Source: Sulfuritalea sp. (GTDB lineage: Bacteria; Pseudomonadota; Gammaproteobacteria; Burkholderiales; Rhodocyclaceae). From it: DNA of 64,000 bases. The stretch lies in the NCBI GenBank assembly GCA_023700805.1, contig JAMPYF010000025.1, forward strand, positions 1 to 64,000, in the 5' to 3' direction. Position numbers and translations under genes: made by a program. The notes under the pieces are model-generated. The model made no database searches. It was not told the origin of the DNA and saw only the letters and a list, made by a program, of their open reading frames with translations. The stretch's first letter is position 1. The number at the start of each line of letters is the position of its first letter. Shown here piece after piece: positions 18,427-28,819 of the stretch.

Positions 18427-19607
18427 CCGAGTCCGCGCGTCAGGTCGGCGCGCAAGTCGGCCTGACTTTCCAGTCCGACCGCGATCCGCAACAAGCCTTC
18501 GCCGATGCCCGAGGCCGCCCGCGCCTCGGCCGTGATGCGGCCGTGGGTGGTCGAGGCCGGATGCGTGATGGTGGTCTTGGTGTCGCCCAGATTAGCGGTG
18601 ATCGACAGCAGGCGGCAGTTATCCACCACCCGCCAGGCGGCTTCGCGACCGCCGCTGACGTCGAAAGACAGGATCGCGCCGCCGCTCGCCTGCTGCCGCA
18701 GCGCCAGCGCGTGCTGCGGGTGCGAAGCCAGGCCGGGGTAATACACGCGCGCCACCTGCGGCTGCGCTTCGAGCCACTGCGCGAGTTCCAGCGCATTGGC
18801 CGACTGCGCCTTCATGCGTATCGACAGGGTTTCCAAACCCTTGAGGATGACCCAGGCATTGAAGGGCGACAGGGTCGGCCCCGCGGTGCGCAGGAACTTG
18901 AAGACTTCCTCGGTCAGGGCCCGGGCGCCGCAGACCGCGCCGCCGAGAACGCGGCCCTGGCCGTCCAGGTACTTGGTCGCGGAATGAATCACCAGGTCGG
19001 CGCCCAGTTCCAGCGGCCGCTGCAAGGCCGGCGTGCAGAAGCAGTTGTCGACGACCAGCAGCGCCCCGCCGGCGTGCGCGACCGCGGCCAGGGCCGCGAT
19101 GTCGAAGACCTCGGTCAGCGGATTCGACGGCGTCTCGACGAACACCAGCCTGGTGTTCGGCCGCAGCGCGGCGCGGAAGGCCTCGACCGTGCCGCCGTCG
19201 ACAAAACTGCTGTCGACGCCGAAGCGCGGCAGGATGTTGCCGAACAGTTGCTGCGTGGCGCCGAAGATGCTGCGCGAGGCGACGATATGCTGGCCGGCCT
19301 GCATCAGCGCCATCACGGTGGACAGGATCGCCGCCATGCCGGTGGCGGTGGCGACGCAGGCTTCGGCCCCTTCCAGCGCCGCCAGGCGCTCCTGCATGGT
19401 GCTGACGGTGGGATTGGTGAAGCGGGCGTAAACATTGCCCGGCTCCGTGCCCGAAAAACGCGCCGCCGCCTGCGCCGCATTCTCGAAGACGAAGCTCGAA
19501 GTCAGGTAAAGCGCCTCCGAATGTTCGCCGAACTGGCTGCGCTCCTGGCCGGCGCGCACGGCCAGCGTCTCGAAAGACCAGCCCTGATTTTCGTCCGCCA
19601 GGCTCAT
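18423..19607 (-). CDS. metZ: O-succinylhomoserine sulfhydrylase (PLP enzyme)
   Basis: Makes homocysteine from an O-acylhomoserine and sulfide in methionine synthesis. 394 residues of the Cys/Met-metabolism PLP family: PGNVYARFTNPTVSTMQERL, ASRSIFGATQQL, VETPSNPL, VVDNCFCTP, and the PLP lysine in SATKYLDGQG. The ATG shares ATGA with the purF stop. In betaproteobacteria metZ typically follows purF, which supports the MetZ assignment over cystathionine gamma-synthase; substrate choice remains inference. Confidence 0.92.
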   Translation of the reverse strand: MSLADENQGWSFETLAVRAGQERSQFGEHSEALYLTSSFVFENAAQAAARFSGTEPGNVYARFTNPTVSTMQERLAALEGAEACVATATGMAAILSTVMALMQAGQHIVASRSIFGATQQLFGNILPRFGVDSSFVDGGTVEAFRAALRPNTRLVFVETPSNPLTEVFDIAALAAVAHAGGALLVVDNCFCTPALQRPLELGADLVIHSATKYLDGQGRVLGGAVCGARALTEEVFKFLRTAGPTLSPFNAWVILKGLETLSIRMKAQSANALELAQWLEAQPQVARVYYPGLASHPQHALALRQQASGGAILSFDVSGGREAAWRVVDNCRLLSITANLGDTKTTITHPASTTHGRITAEARAASGIGEGLLRIAVGLESQADLRADLTRGLG

Positions 19608-21145
19608 CTCGACTGCACCAGATTCAGGTCGAGTTGTTCGCCGTCCGGGCCGTCGAAGCCGTCCTGGTCGTCCTGCTTCGGCAGCGGTGGCAGATTGCGC
19701 TTGTCCTCCATGCTCTGCAGATAGACCGCGCTGACGTCGCCGGTGATGTACTGGCCGTCGAAACAGGAAGTCTCGAACTGGGTCACGGTCGGATTGACCG
19801 AGCGCACCGCCGCCTTGAGGGCATCGAGGTCCTGGTAGATCAGCGCATCGGCGCCGATCTCGCGGCAGATTTCCTCGTCGTTGCGGAAGGCCGCGATCAG
19901 CTCGCTGCGCGTCGGCATGTCGATGCCATAGACGTTGGCGAAGCGCACCGGCGGCGAGGCCGATGCGAAATAGACTTTCCGGGCGCCGGCTTCGCGCGCC
20001 ATCATGATGATCTCGCGGCTGGTGGTGCCGCGCACGATGGAATCGTCGACCAGCAGCACGTTGCGCCCCCTGAATTCCTGGCTGATGGCGTTGAGCTTCT
20101 GCCGCACCGATTTGCGCCGCGTCGCCTGGCCGGGCATGATGAAGGTGCGCCCGATGTAGCGATTCTTGACGAAGCCCTCGCGATAGGGAAGGTTCAGGCG
20201 CGCCGCCAGTTCCATGGCCGAATGGCGGCTGGAATCGGGAATCGGGATCACCGCATCGATCTCCAGGTGCGGCATGGTCAGTCGGATCTTGTCGGCCAGG
20301 TAGTCGCCCATCTTGGCCCGCGTTTCGTAAACGGAAATGCCGTCCATCACCGAATCGGGCCGCGCCAGGTAGACGAACTCGAACATGCAGGGTGCATGGA
20401 GCGTGCGCTCGGCGCACTGCCGGCTGACGAAATTGCCGCGCATGTCGACCAGCACCGCCTCGCCGGGCTCGACGTCGCGCAGCATCTTGAAGCCCAGCGT
20501 GTCGATCGCCACGCTCTCCGAGGCGACCAGGTATTCGGTGCCTTGCGGCGTCTCGTTCTTGCCGATCACCAGCGGGCGGATGCCGTAGGGATCGCGGAAG
20601 GCCAGCAGGCCGTAACCGGCGATCATCGCCACCACGGCATAGGCGCCCTTGACGCGGCGGTGCACGCCGGCCACCGCCTTGAAAATCGTCTCGGCATCGA
20701 CCTGGTATTTGGTCGACGCAGCCTGCAGTTCGTGCGCCAGCACATTGAGCAGCACCTCCGAATCGGAGTTGGTGTTCATGTGGCGCAGGTCCTGGAGAAA
20801 CATGTCCTGCTTGAGCTGGTCGGCGTTGGTCAGGTTGCCGTTGTGCGCCAGCATCAGGCCGAAGGGCGAATTGACGTAGAAGGGCTGCGCCTCGGCGGCA
20901 TTGTCGGCCGAGCCGGCGGTCGGGTAGCGGCAATGGCCGATGCCCCAGTTGCCCATCAGGCTGCGCATGTTGCGGGTACGGAAGACGTCGCGCACCAGGC
21001 CGGAACCCTTGTGCATATGGAAGCGCCCGCCCTCCGCCGTGGCTATGCCCGCGGCATCCTGGCCGCGGTGCTGGAGCACCTGCAGGCCGTCGTAGAGCAA
21101 CTGATTAACCGGCGTGGTGGCCACCACACCCAGAATTCCGCACAT
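19604..21145 (-). CDS. purF: Amidophosphoribosyltransferase
   Basis: First committed step of purine synthesis: PRPP plus glutamine to phosphoribosylamine. 513 residues starting MCGILGVV, so Cys2 is the processed N-terminal glutaminase nucleophile; this fixes the start at 21145. The glutaminase part includes LQHRGQDAAGIA and NGNLTN; the PRTase part has the PRPP loop VLLVDDSIVRGTTSREI. Its 5' leader is one of two copies of a roughly 100-bp repeated element, which also carries the ribosome binding site (GGAGAAGG). Gene order cvpA-purF-metZ is conserved. Confidence 0.97.
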   Translation of the reverse strand: MCGILGVVATTPVNQLLYDGLQVLQHRGQDAAGIATAEGGRFHMHKGSGLVRDVFRTRNMRSLMGNWGIGHCRYPTAGSADNAAEAQPFYVNSPFGLMLAHNGNLTNADQLKQDMFLQDLRHMNTNSDSEVLLNVLAHELQAASTKYQVDAETIFKAVAGVHRRVKGAYAVVAMIAGYGLLAFRDPYGIRPLVIGKNETPQGTEYLVASESVAIDTLGFKMLRDVEPGEAVLVDMRGNFVSRQCAERTLHAPCMFEFVYLARPDSVMDGISVYETRAKMGDYLADKIRLTMPHLEIDAVIPIPDSSRHSAMELAARLNLPYREGFVKNRYIGRTFIMPGQATRRKSVRQKLNAISQEFRGRNVLLVDDSIVRGTTSREIIMMAREAGARKVYFASASPPVRFANVYGIDMPTRSELIAAFRNDEEICREIGADALIYQDLDALKAAVRSVNPTVTQFETSCFDGQYITGDVSAVYLQSMEDKRNLPPLPKQDDQDGFDGPDGEQLDLNLVQSR

Positions 21146-21152
21146 GGTCCTT

Positions 21153-21250
21153 CTCCGCAGGGCCGCCCCAAGGTGAAGCAGCCAAAACATGAAGCGGGCA
21201 GCGCCCGCAAACAATTATCGCCCCCTTCCCCGGGAAGGGGGAAGGGGAGA
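21153..21250. repeat. About 100-bp leader repeat, copy A (upstream of purF)
   Basis: It shares with 33868-33970 the sequence CTCCGYAGGGCCGCCCCAAGG, the hairpin GCGGGC-NNN-GCCCGC (here 21194-21208), and a C5T2-type/GGGAAGGGGG inverted repeat (21221-21241). It occupies the position directly 5' of purF on the minus strand and contributes its Shine-Dalgarno sequence. Confidence 0.75.
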
Positions 21251-21263
21251 TGGTCGTCTTTCC

Positions 21264-21755
21264 CTACCGAAACCGAATCCGTTTTGCCGCTTCCGGCGGC
21301 AACCAGGGCTTTGCCGCAATCACCACCGTTTCCAGCGGCGGCGCCAGCATCGCATCGCGCCACCACGTTTCCCTGGGCAACGGGGTCATACCCGCCACCA
21401 GCACCACCGCCAATACCACCAGCGTCCCGCGCAGGACACCAAAACCCGCACCCAGCAGCCGGTCCAGCAAACCCAGGCCAACCGCCTTCAGCATCAAGGA
21501 AATCAGCATGCGCGCGATTGCGAAGACCAGCAATACCCCGACAAAAACCAGCACATACGCCACCGGCAAGCGCAGACCCGGTTCGGCGATATGCGCGGCC
21601 AGCCAGTTTGCCACCTCCGCCGCCGCGGCGCGCGCCACCACAAAGGCCACTATCCATGCCGCCAACGCCAGAATCTCGCTGACCACGCCACGCCACAAAC
21701 CCAACAGCACCGACGCCGCAATGATCGTCAGCACGGCGTAATCGAAAACCGTCAT
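21264..21755 (-). CDS. cvpA: CvpA family membrane protein
   Basis: 163-residue inner-membrane protein with four hydrophobic segments (about 5-25, 28-48, 65-88, 100-125). In enterobacteria CvpA is needed for colicin V export and affects envelope tolerance; its molecular function is unsettled. Family text MTVFDYAVLTIIAAS...GLWRGVVSEILALAAWI is typical. Between the SPOR gene (four bases upstream) and purF, the conserved order. Confidence 0.92.
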   Translation of the reverse strand: MTVFDYAVLTIIAASVLLGLWRGVVSEILALAAWIVAFVVARAAAAEVANWLAAHIAEPGLRLPVAYVLVFVGVLLVFAIARMLISLMLKAVGLGLLDRLLGAGFGVLRGTLVVLAVVLVAGMTPLPRETWWRDAMLAPPLETVVIAAKPWLPPEAAKRIRFR

Positions 21756-21759
21756 CGCG

Positions 21760-22407
21760 CTACTTTGGGGCGACCGGGCCGTCCACGCCGATGATCTTGA
21801 TTCTCGAACGAGCCTTTTCGGCGGCCTCCTGACTGGGGAAGGGGCCGGCCCGAACGCGGGTGCGCGGTCCCTGCGGCGAATCGAAATTCTCGGTGTAGGC
21901 CGGCACGCCGATGCCCTTCAGTTTGGCCAGCAGCAACTTGACGTTGCCCGTCTCCTTGTAGGCTCCGAGCTGCACCACCCACTGGCCGGAAGCGGCAGGC
22001 GCCGGCTTGGCATCGACAGCGGTTTTCGCCACGGGCTTCTTGTCTGGCGCAGCTTTCTTCTCCGGCGGCGCGGACTTCTCGGCCGGCTTTGCCGCCGGGG
22101 CCGGCGCAGCAACGGGCTCGGCTTTGACCTCGGACTTGGGTTCAGGCTTGGGTTCGGCCACGGCTTCCGGTGCCGGCATCGGGCTTGCCACGGGCTTGCC
22201 GGGAATGACCTTGGCCGCGAGGCCGGTCGCGTCCTGGCTCGGAATGCGCACCTGGATGTCCTGATTCAGCGGCCGCGGCTCGCGATCCATCACCATCGGC
22301 AGAACCAGCACGGCGAACAGCGCCAGCGCGGCGGCGCCGACCAGCCGGCGGCGCGCGCGCTTCTTCAACTGCAAATCTGCGTCAGGCGACGTGTCTTGTT
22401 CCGCCAT
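21760..22407 (-). CDS. SPOR-domain membrane protein (DedD-like)
   Basis: 215 residues: short cytoplasmic basic stretch (KKRARRR), one transmembrane segment (about 23-42), a long Pro/Ala/Lys-rich linker, and a C-terminal SPOR domain (about 140-215; GQWVVQLGAYKETGNVKLLLAKL, then RTRVRAGPFPSQEAAEKA). SPOR domains bind denuded peptidoglycan at the septum, so a division role is likely. The position folC-dedD-cvpA-purF matches E. coli dedD. Confidence 0.9.
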   Translation of the reverse strand: MAEQDTSPDADLQLKKRARRRLVGAAALALFAVLVLPMVMDREPRPLNQDIQVRIPSQDATGLAAKVIPGKPVASPMPAPEAVAEPKPEPKSEVKAEPVAAPAPAAKPAEKSAPPEKKAAPDKKPVAKTAVDAKPAPAASGQWVVQLGAYKETGNVKLLLAKLKGIGVPAYTENFDSPQGPRTRVRAGPFPSQEAAEKARSRIKIIGVDGPVAPK

Positions 22408-22485
22408 CGTGGTTACGCATGGTTAACGTGAAATAACTCGTTCGGAGCGACGGGCGATGGTCGAGCGAAGCGAGCCGATCGGAAG

Positions 22486-22503
22486 CCTCCCCGTGAGGGG
22501 AGG
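22486..22503. other. GTGA-loop hairpin upstream of the SPOR gene
   Basis: CCTCCCC, loop GTGA, GGGGAGG in the 171-base folC-SPOR interval, followed by further G-rich text resembling the C/G-rich arms of the leader repeats at 21153 and 33868. It may be a degenerate third member of that family or a processing hairpin. Confidence 0.4.
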
Positions 22504-22578
22504 ATGGGAGGGGCGGGCCTTCAATTCGTCGTTCGCGTGATTCATAATCGGCGGCGCTGCGTTACTGCTGCATGAAAG

Positions 22579-23886
22579 TTAGCTCTGGCGGCCAAGCGTT
22601 TGCAGGGCCGCAGCAACAGTGAGGAAGGATCCGAAGGCGAGGATTCTATCATCTTCGCCTGCCTGCTCTTGGGCAAAAACGAGCGCTGCAGCGGGCGTGG
22701 CGAACACTCCCGCGACCTTCATGCCGCGGCTCTGCAAACGTTCGGCCAGGAAGTTGGCGCTGGCGGCACGGTGGCCTTCGAGGCTGCACGGCAACCAGTG
22801 CGTGACCCGGTCGCGCAAGGCATCGATGACGCCGCCGACATCCTTGTCGGCGAGCATGCCGAACACCGCCCAGGTGTTGCGGTGAAAACTCATGTCACCG
22901 AGGTTGGCGGCGAGGACGCGGGCCGCCTGCGGGTTGTGGGCGACATCCAGCACCACCGCCGGACGGCCCGGCAGGACCTGGAATCGCCCTGCCAGTTCCA
23001 CCGTGCCCAGGCCCTGGCGGATGTCCTTCATGGCCACCGGCAGCTGCCGGTGCAGGGCGTCGAGCGCAGCCAGCGCACAGGCCGCGTTGGCCAGCTGCCG
23101 CTCGCCGCGCAAAGCCGGGAAGGCCAGCCCGCCGCGGCGCATGACCGCCTCTGGAGCGCCGGCCGCGCGGCCCCAGTACAGCCACTGCTGTTCCTGTTTC
23201 AGGTAGCCGAAATCCGGGCCCAGCACCTGCAATCGGGCGCCTATCGCTGCCGCATGATCGGTCAAGGACAGCGGCGGCTGCGGGTCGCCGCAGATGGCTG
23301 GAATTCCGCTGCGGAATATGCCCGCCTTCTCGCGTCCGATCGCCTCGCGATCGGCGCCGAGAAAATCCATGTGGTCGAGGTCGACGCCGGTGACGACGGC
23401 GCATGCGGGTTCGTAGATATTGGTGGCATCCAGCCGCCCGCCGAGGCCGACTTCGAGGACTATCGCGTCGACTCCGGCGGCGGCGAAGACTTCCCACGCC
23501 GCCAGGGTGCCGAACTCGAAATAAGTCAGCGCCGCGTCGCCGCGTGCCTGCTCGACGCGGGCGAATGCGGCGCACAGGCCGTCATCGTCGACGGCGATGC
23601 CATTGACCCTGACGCGCTCGTTGTAGTGCAGCAGGTGGGGCGAGCTATACAGGCCGACGCGGTAGCCGGCGGCGAGCAGGATGCGCTCCAGCATGGCGCA
23701 GGTCGATCCCTTGCCGTTGGTACCGCCGACCAGGATCACGGGACAGGTCTCGCGCTGACCCAGCCGCGACTTGACCGCGGCGACCCGCTCCAGACCGAGT
23801 TCGATGCCGGCGCTGCCGCGCGGATGCAGTGCTTCGAGATGCGCCAGCCAAACATCCAGCCCGGCAGCGGGCTGCAATTGAGGCAT
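22579..23886 (-). CDS. folC: Bifunctional folylpolyglutamate synthase/dihydrofolate synthase
   Basis: Adds glutamate to dihydropteroate and to folates. 435 residues of the Mur-ligase-like family: ATP loop VGGTNGKGSTCAMLE, YSSPHLLHYNERVRVNG, LEVGLGGRLDATN, and VVLDVAHNPQA in the C-terminal domain. ATG shares ATGA with the accD stop. A copy of the 20-bp repeat lies within the gene at 22753-22772, in the region encoding GHRAASANFL. Confidence 0.95.
   Translation of the reverse strand: MPQLQPAAGLDVWLAHLEALHPRGSAGIELGLERVAAVKSRLGQRETCPVILVGGTNGKGSTCAMLERILLAAGYRVGLYSSPHLLHYNERVRVNGIAVDDDGLCAAFARVEQARGDAALTYFEFGTLAAWEVFAAAGVDAIVLEVGLGGRLDATNIYEPACAVVTGVDLDHMDFLGADREAIGREKAGIFRSGIPAICGDPQPPLSLTDHAAAIGARLQVLGPDFGYLKQEQQWLYWGRAAGAPEAVMRRGGLAFPALRGERQLANAACALAALDALHRQLPVAMKDIRQGLGTVELAGRFQVLPGRPAVVLDVAHNPQAARVLAANLGDMSFHRNTWAVFGMLADKDVGGVIDALRDRVTHWLPCSLEGHRAASANFLAERLQSRGMKVAGVFATPAAALVFAQEQAGEDDRILAFGSFLTVAAALQTLGRQS
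22753..22772 (+). repeat. 20-bp interspersed repeat, copy 4 (inside folC, antisense)
   Basis: GTTGGCGCTGGCGGCACGGT, two mismatches to the consensus. It lies on the strand opposite to folC coding. Confidence 0.6.
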
Positions 23887-24746
23887 CAGGCGGCCGGGAC
23901 GCGTTGCAGGAGTGTGATCAGGGAGGCCAGCCGATCGCGCAGTTCGCGGCGATCGACGATCATGTCGATGGCGCCTTTCTCGAGCAGGAACTCGGCGCGC
24001 TGGAAGCCCGCCGGCAGCGTCTCGCGTACGGTCTGTTCGATCACCCGCGGCCCGGCAAAACCGATCAGGGCACCCGGCTCGGCAATCACCACGTCGCCGA
24101 CGAAGGCGAAGGAGGCGGAAACGCCGCCCATGGTCGGATCGGTCAGCAGCGTGATAAAGGGCAGTTGGTGATGCGCGAGCTGGGTCACGGCGGCCGTGGT
24201 CTTGGCCATCTGCATCAGGGAAAACAGGCCTTCCTGCATGCGCGCGCCGCCCGAGGCGGTGATGCAGATGAAGGGCGCCTGGAGTTCGATCGCTGCCTTG
24301 ACGCCGCGCACGAAGCGCTCGCCGACCACGGCGCCCATGGAGCCGCCGAGGAACTCGAACTCGAAGCAGGCGATCACCACCGGCACGGTCTTGATCGCGC
24401 CCTGCATGACGACCATGGCATCGGCTTCGCCGGTATCTTCATTGGCGGCGGCCAGGCGATCGATATAGCGCTTGCTGTCCTTGAACTTGAGCGGATCCAT
24501 GGGTATGACTTCGGCGCCGATCTCGAAGCGTCCCTCCGGATCGAGCAGCGCATCCAGCCTGACGCGGGCACGCAGCCGCAAATGATGGGAACACTTGGGA
24601 CAGACGTTCTGGTTGTTCTCCAGGTCGGTGCTGTAGAGCACCGCCTCGCAGGCCGGGCACTTGGCCCACAGTCCCTCGGGAATCGACTTGCGTGCGCCTT
24701 CCGAACGCTTGATTTTCGGCGGCAGCAGCTTCTGTAACCAGCTCAT
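23886..24746 (-). CDS. accD: Acetyl-CoA carboxylase carboxyltransferase subunit beta
   Basis: Carboxyltransferase subunit that, with AccA, transfers CO2 from biotin to acetyl-CoA in fatty acid synthesis. 286 residues: N-terminal four-Cys zinc ribbon (CPACEAV and CPKCSHH) and the crotonase-like carboxyltransferase core with [26 protein letters not shown] and [20 protein letters not shown] shares ATGA with the trpA stop. The trpFBA-accD-folC order is widely conserved in betaproteobacteria. Confidence 0.97.
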   Translation of the reverse strand: MSWLQKLLPPKIKRSEGARKSIPEGLWAKCPACEAVLYSTDLENNQNVCPKCSHHLRLRARVRLDALLDPEGRFEIGAEVIPMDPLKFKDSKRYIDRLAAANEDTGEADAMVVMQGAIKTVPVVIACFEFEFLGGSMGAVVGERFVRGVKAAIELQAPFICITASGGARMQEGLFSLMQMAKTTAAVTQLAHHQLPFITLLTDPTMGGVSASFAFVGDVVIAEPGALIGFAGPRVIEQTVRETLPAGFQRAEFLLEKGAIDMIVDRRELRDRLASLITLLQRVPAA

Positions 24747-25567
24747 GCGATGGCACCTCGTTTGTCGTTCGCGGCATCCATGGCCGCACGAATTCCGGAG
24801 AGGAAGACCTGCACCCGCGCCGGCGCTTCGCCGACGGGAGCGCTCTCGATTTCCTCGATGATGCGACTGCCGATCACCACGGCGTCAGCCACCGCGCCGA
24901 TGCGCGCAGCAGCTGCGCCGTCGCGGATGCCGAAGCCGACGCCGACCGGCATGCCGACCTTGTTGCGAATCAGCGGAATGCGCCGCGCCACTTCATCCAG
25001 GTCGAGACTGCCGGAGCCGGTCACGCCCTTCAGCGAAACGTAATAAATGTAGCCGCTGCCGATCTGCGCCACTTCGCCGTAACGCTGCTCGGTGGAGGTC
25101 GGCGCCAGCAGGAAAATCGGATCGATCTGCGCCTGCTTCATCACGGCGGCGAAGCCGGCACACTCCTCCGGCGGATAGTCGACCACCAGCACGCCATCGA
25201 CGCCGGCGGCCTGCGCGTCGCGGGCAAAAGCTTCGACGCCATAGGCTTCCACCGGATTGGCGTAGCCCATCAGCACCACCGGCGTCGCCGCATTCTCCCG
25301 ACGGAATTCGCCTACCAGCGCCAGCACCCGGCGCAGGCTCATGCCATGCGCCAAAGCCCGCTCGGAGGCGCGCTGGATGGTCGGCCCGTCCGCCATCGGA
25401 TCGGAAAACGGCACACCGAGCTCGATGATGTCGGCGCCGCCCGCAACCAGCGCGCGCATCAACGGCAGCGTCGCAGCGGGATCGGGATCGCCGGCGGTGA
25501 TGAAGGGAATCAGGGCCTTGCGACCTTGTGCGGCAAGCGCGGCGAATGTGGCAGGAATGCGTGACAT
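24743..25567 (-). CDS. trpA: Tryptophan synthase alpha subunit
   Basis: Cleaves indole-3-glycerol phosphate and channels indole to TrpB. 274-residue TIM barrel starting MSRIPATF. Catalytic Glu lies in [17 protein letters not shown], catalytic Asp in [12 protein letters not shown], and the phosphate loop in VGFGIRDG...[11 protein letters not shown]. The start at 25567 gives the standard N-terminus. trpB ends 13 bases upstream. Confidence 0.97.
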   Translation of the reverse strand: MSRIPATFAALAAQGRKALIPFITAGDPDPAATLPLMRALVAGGADIIELGVPFSDPMADGPTIQRASERALAHGMSLRRVLALVGEFRRENAATPVVLMGYANPVEAYGVEAFARDAQAAGVDGVLVVDYPPEECAGFAAVMKQAQIDPIFLLAPTSTEQRYGEVAQIGSGYIYYVSLKGVTGSGSLDLDEVARRIPLIRNKVGMPVGVGFGIRDGAAAARIGAVADAVVIGSRIIEEIESAPVGEAPARVQVFLSGIRAAMDAANDKRGAIA

Positions 25568-25580
25568 GAAAGTGACCGAA

Positions 25581-26766
<1,186 letters not shown>

Positions 26767-26792
<26 letters not shown>

Positions 26793-27411
26793 CTCGCACT
26801 CCGGCAATGAATTCGGTGATCTTCTGCGCATCCTTGATGCCGCGGGCGCTCTCGACGCCGCTGCTGACATCCACCGCCCATGGCCGCACGGCGCGCACCG
26901 CCTCGACAATGTTGCCCGGATGCAGCCCTCCGGACAGTATGACCGGCAGCGGCAGCGACTGCGGAATCAGGGACCAGTCGAAGCTTTTGCCGCCGCCGCC
27001 ATAACCTTCGACATGGGCATCCAGCAACAGGCCCGATATCCCGGGAGCCCCGGCAAATGCGGACGCGTATTCTAGCAAATCGAATCCGGGCTTCACCCTT
27101 GCGGCCTTGATCCATGGCCGGCCGAACCGCGCGCAGAAGGCCGCGTCTTCATCGCCGTGAAACTGCAACAGGTCGAGCGGCACCTGCGCCAGCACCGCGT
27201 CCACGAATTCTGCCGTCTCATTGACGAACAGCCCGACCCGGGCGACGAAGGCCGGCACCTGCGCCACGAGTTGTGCCGCCCGCTGCGGCGTCACATAACG
27301 CGGGCTCGGCGCGTAGAAGACGAAACCCAGCGCATCGGCGCCCGCCGCCACGGCCGTGGCAAGGTCTTCCTCGCGGGTGATGCCGCAGATCTTGATTCGC
27401 GTGCGTTTCAT
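26767..27411 (-). CDS. trpF: Phosphoribosylanthranilate isomerase
   Basis: Amadori rearrangement step of tryptophan synthesis. 214-residue TIM barrel with [15 protein letters not shown] (catalytic Cys), [22 protein letters not shown], and the phosphate-binding end [16 protein letters not shown] and [15 protein letters not shown] (catalytic Asp). truA lies four bases upstream. Only trpFBA are here; the earlier trp genes must be elsewhere, as is usual in this group. Confidence 0.96.
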
Positions 27412-27415
27412 GGAT

Positions 27416-28210
27416 TCAGGGCAGGATCAGCGCCGTGTCGCCAGCACCAACTCTCAGTTGCCAGACCGGATCATAATCGACGCCCGCAAAGTAGAGGCCG
27501 CAGGCTTCGAAAGTCGGCGCCGCGCGGGCGCGATCGCGCCCCGCCAGCAGTTCGCCCAGCCACGACGGCGGATGCGCGCCCTTGCCGACATAGACCAGCG
27601 CGCCGACCAGGTTGCGCACCATGTGATGCAGGAAGGCGCTGGCCTCGAAGTCGAACACCAGCAGGTCGCCATGGCGCGCGACATCGGCCCGGCGCAGCAT
27701 CTTGACCGGCGACTTGGCCTGGCACTCGACCGCGCGGAAAGCCGAAAAGTCGTGTTCGCCGAGCACCAGGCGCGCCGCCGCCGCCATCGCATCGGCGTCC
27801 AGCGGACGATGGAACCAGCCGACACGCCGGGCCATGAGGCCGGGCCGTTCGGCACGGTTGAGCAGCAGGTAGCGGTAGCGCCGGCCGCGCGCCGAAAACC
27901 TGGCGTGGAACTCGTCGCCTACCGTCTGCGCCCAGCGCACGGCGACGCTGGCCGGCAGATGGGCATTGACGCCGCGCACCCAGGCCGTAAGCGGACGCAG
28001 GGCTTCGCTATCGAAATGCACCACCTGCGCCAGGGCATGGACTCCGGCGTCGGTGCGTCCGGCACAGACGACTCGCGTCGGGCTATCGGCAACGATGGAA
28101 AGCGCCGCCTCGACCACATCCTGCACCGCCCCCCCGCCCGCCTGCGACTGCCAGCCGCAGAAACCGGAACCCTCGTATTCGAGTCCGAGCGCGATTCTCA
28201 CGTCAGCCAC
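27416..28210 (-). CDS. truA: tRNA pseudouridine(38-40) synthase
   Basis: Forms pseudouridine at tRNA positions 38-40. 264 residues: [15 protein letters not shown] at the N-terminus, catalytic Asp in [18 protein letters not shown], and [19 protein letters not shown] near the C-terminus. The last residues [11 protein letters not shown] are encoded by a copy of the 20-bp repeat, so the natural C-terminus was probably altered by it. The start overlaps the upstream membrane-protein gene by 13 bases. Confidence 0.95.
   Translation of the reverse strand: MADVRIALGLEYEGSGFCGWQSQAGGGAVQDVVEAALSIVADSPTRVVCAGRTDAGVHALAQVVHFDSEALRPLTAWVRGVNAHLPASVAVRWAQTVGDEFHARFSARGRRYRYLLLNRAERPGLMARRVGWFHRPLDADAMAAAARLVLGEHDFSAFRAVECQAKSPVKMLRRADVARHGDLLVFDFEASAFLHHMVRNLVGALVYVGKGAHPPSWLGELLAGRDRARAAPTFEACGLYFAGVDYDPVWQLRVGAGDTALILP
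27432..27451 (-). repeat. 20-bp interspersed repeat, copy 5 (3' end of truA)
   Basis: Minus-strand GTTGGTGCTGGCGACACGGC, one mismatch to the consensus, in frame at the truA C-terminus. Confidence 0.75.
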
Positions 28211-28773
28211 GCGCCCAGCAGCAGGGCCCCGGCCAGCATGCCGAGACAGACGTCCGCCGCACCATAAACCGCCGCGGGAAGGGACAGCGTGGCGGCAATG
28301 CCGCCCAACCGGTCATCCGACTGCCTAGCCGCCTCGACTTCTTCGAGAGTCAGCGCGAGGCGCACCGCAATCCGGTCACGGGAGACGCCCAGAAGCGCCA
28401 CAGGCGCCAGCAGCGAACGCATGCCGGCGACCAACTGGTTGGGGGCCAGGATTTTCAATAGCAAGGCCACGGTGCACAGGGCGATGCACAGGCGGGCAAG
28501 GCTCTCGGCAGCGAGCAGCAGCCCTTCCTGGCTTGCCCCGGGTATCCCCGGCAACGGGGTCCCCGGCGTCAGCCAGCCGAACATGACCAGCATGGTCAGC
28601 GCCAGCCAGCGGCTGCGTCGCAGCAGCAGGCGCAAATGTGTACTCGCGCCTGCTAGCGCCGCCAGGGCGAGCCCCAGACAGGCCAGGAACAGCGGCATTC
28701 CGGCGCGCGAGGAGGCGGCGATCAGTACGGCCAGGCCCAGCAGGATCAGGCTGGCGGACTCGGGGCGCTTCAT
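28198..28773 (-). CDS. Integral membrane protein, CbiQ/EcfT-like
   Basis: 191 residues starting MKRPESASL. Hydrophobic segments are at about 8-24, 27-45, 52-68 and at the C-terminus ([14 protein letters not shown]), with a cytoplasmic helix region LALTLEEVEAARQSD. The layout and the RSLLAPVALLGVSRDRIAVRLAL text resemble CbiQ/EcfT transmembrane subunits of energy-coupling-factor transporters, but no ATPase partner gene is adjacent. A homologue in this fimV-truA interval is common in related genomes. Assignment is moderate. Confidence 0.7.
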   Translation of the reverse strand: MKRPESASLILLGLAVLIAASSRAGMPLFLACLGLALAALAGASTHLRLLLRRSRWLALTMLVMFGWLTPGTPLPGIPGASQEGLLLAAESLARLCIALCTVALLLKILAPNQLVAGMRSLLAPVALLGVSRDRIAVRLALTLEEVEAARQSDDRLGGIAATLSLPAAVYGAADVCLGMLAGALLLGAWLT

Positions 28774-28819
28774 TGGAACAGCATCTCCCGGCGCACCGGC
28801 GCCGGGAGAGCGGGGCCGC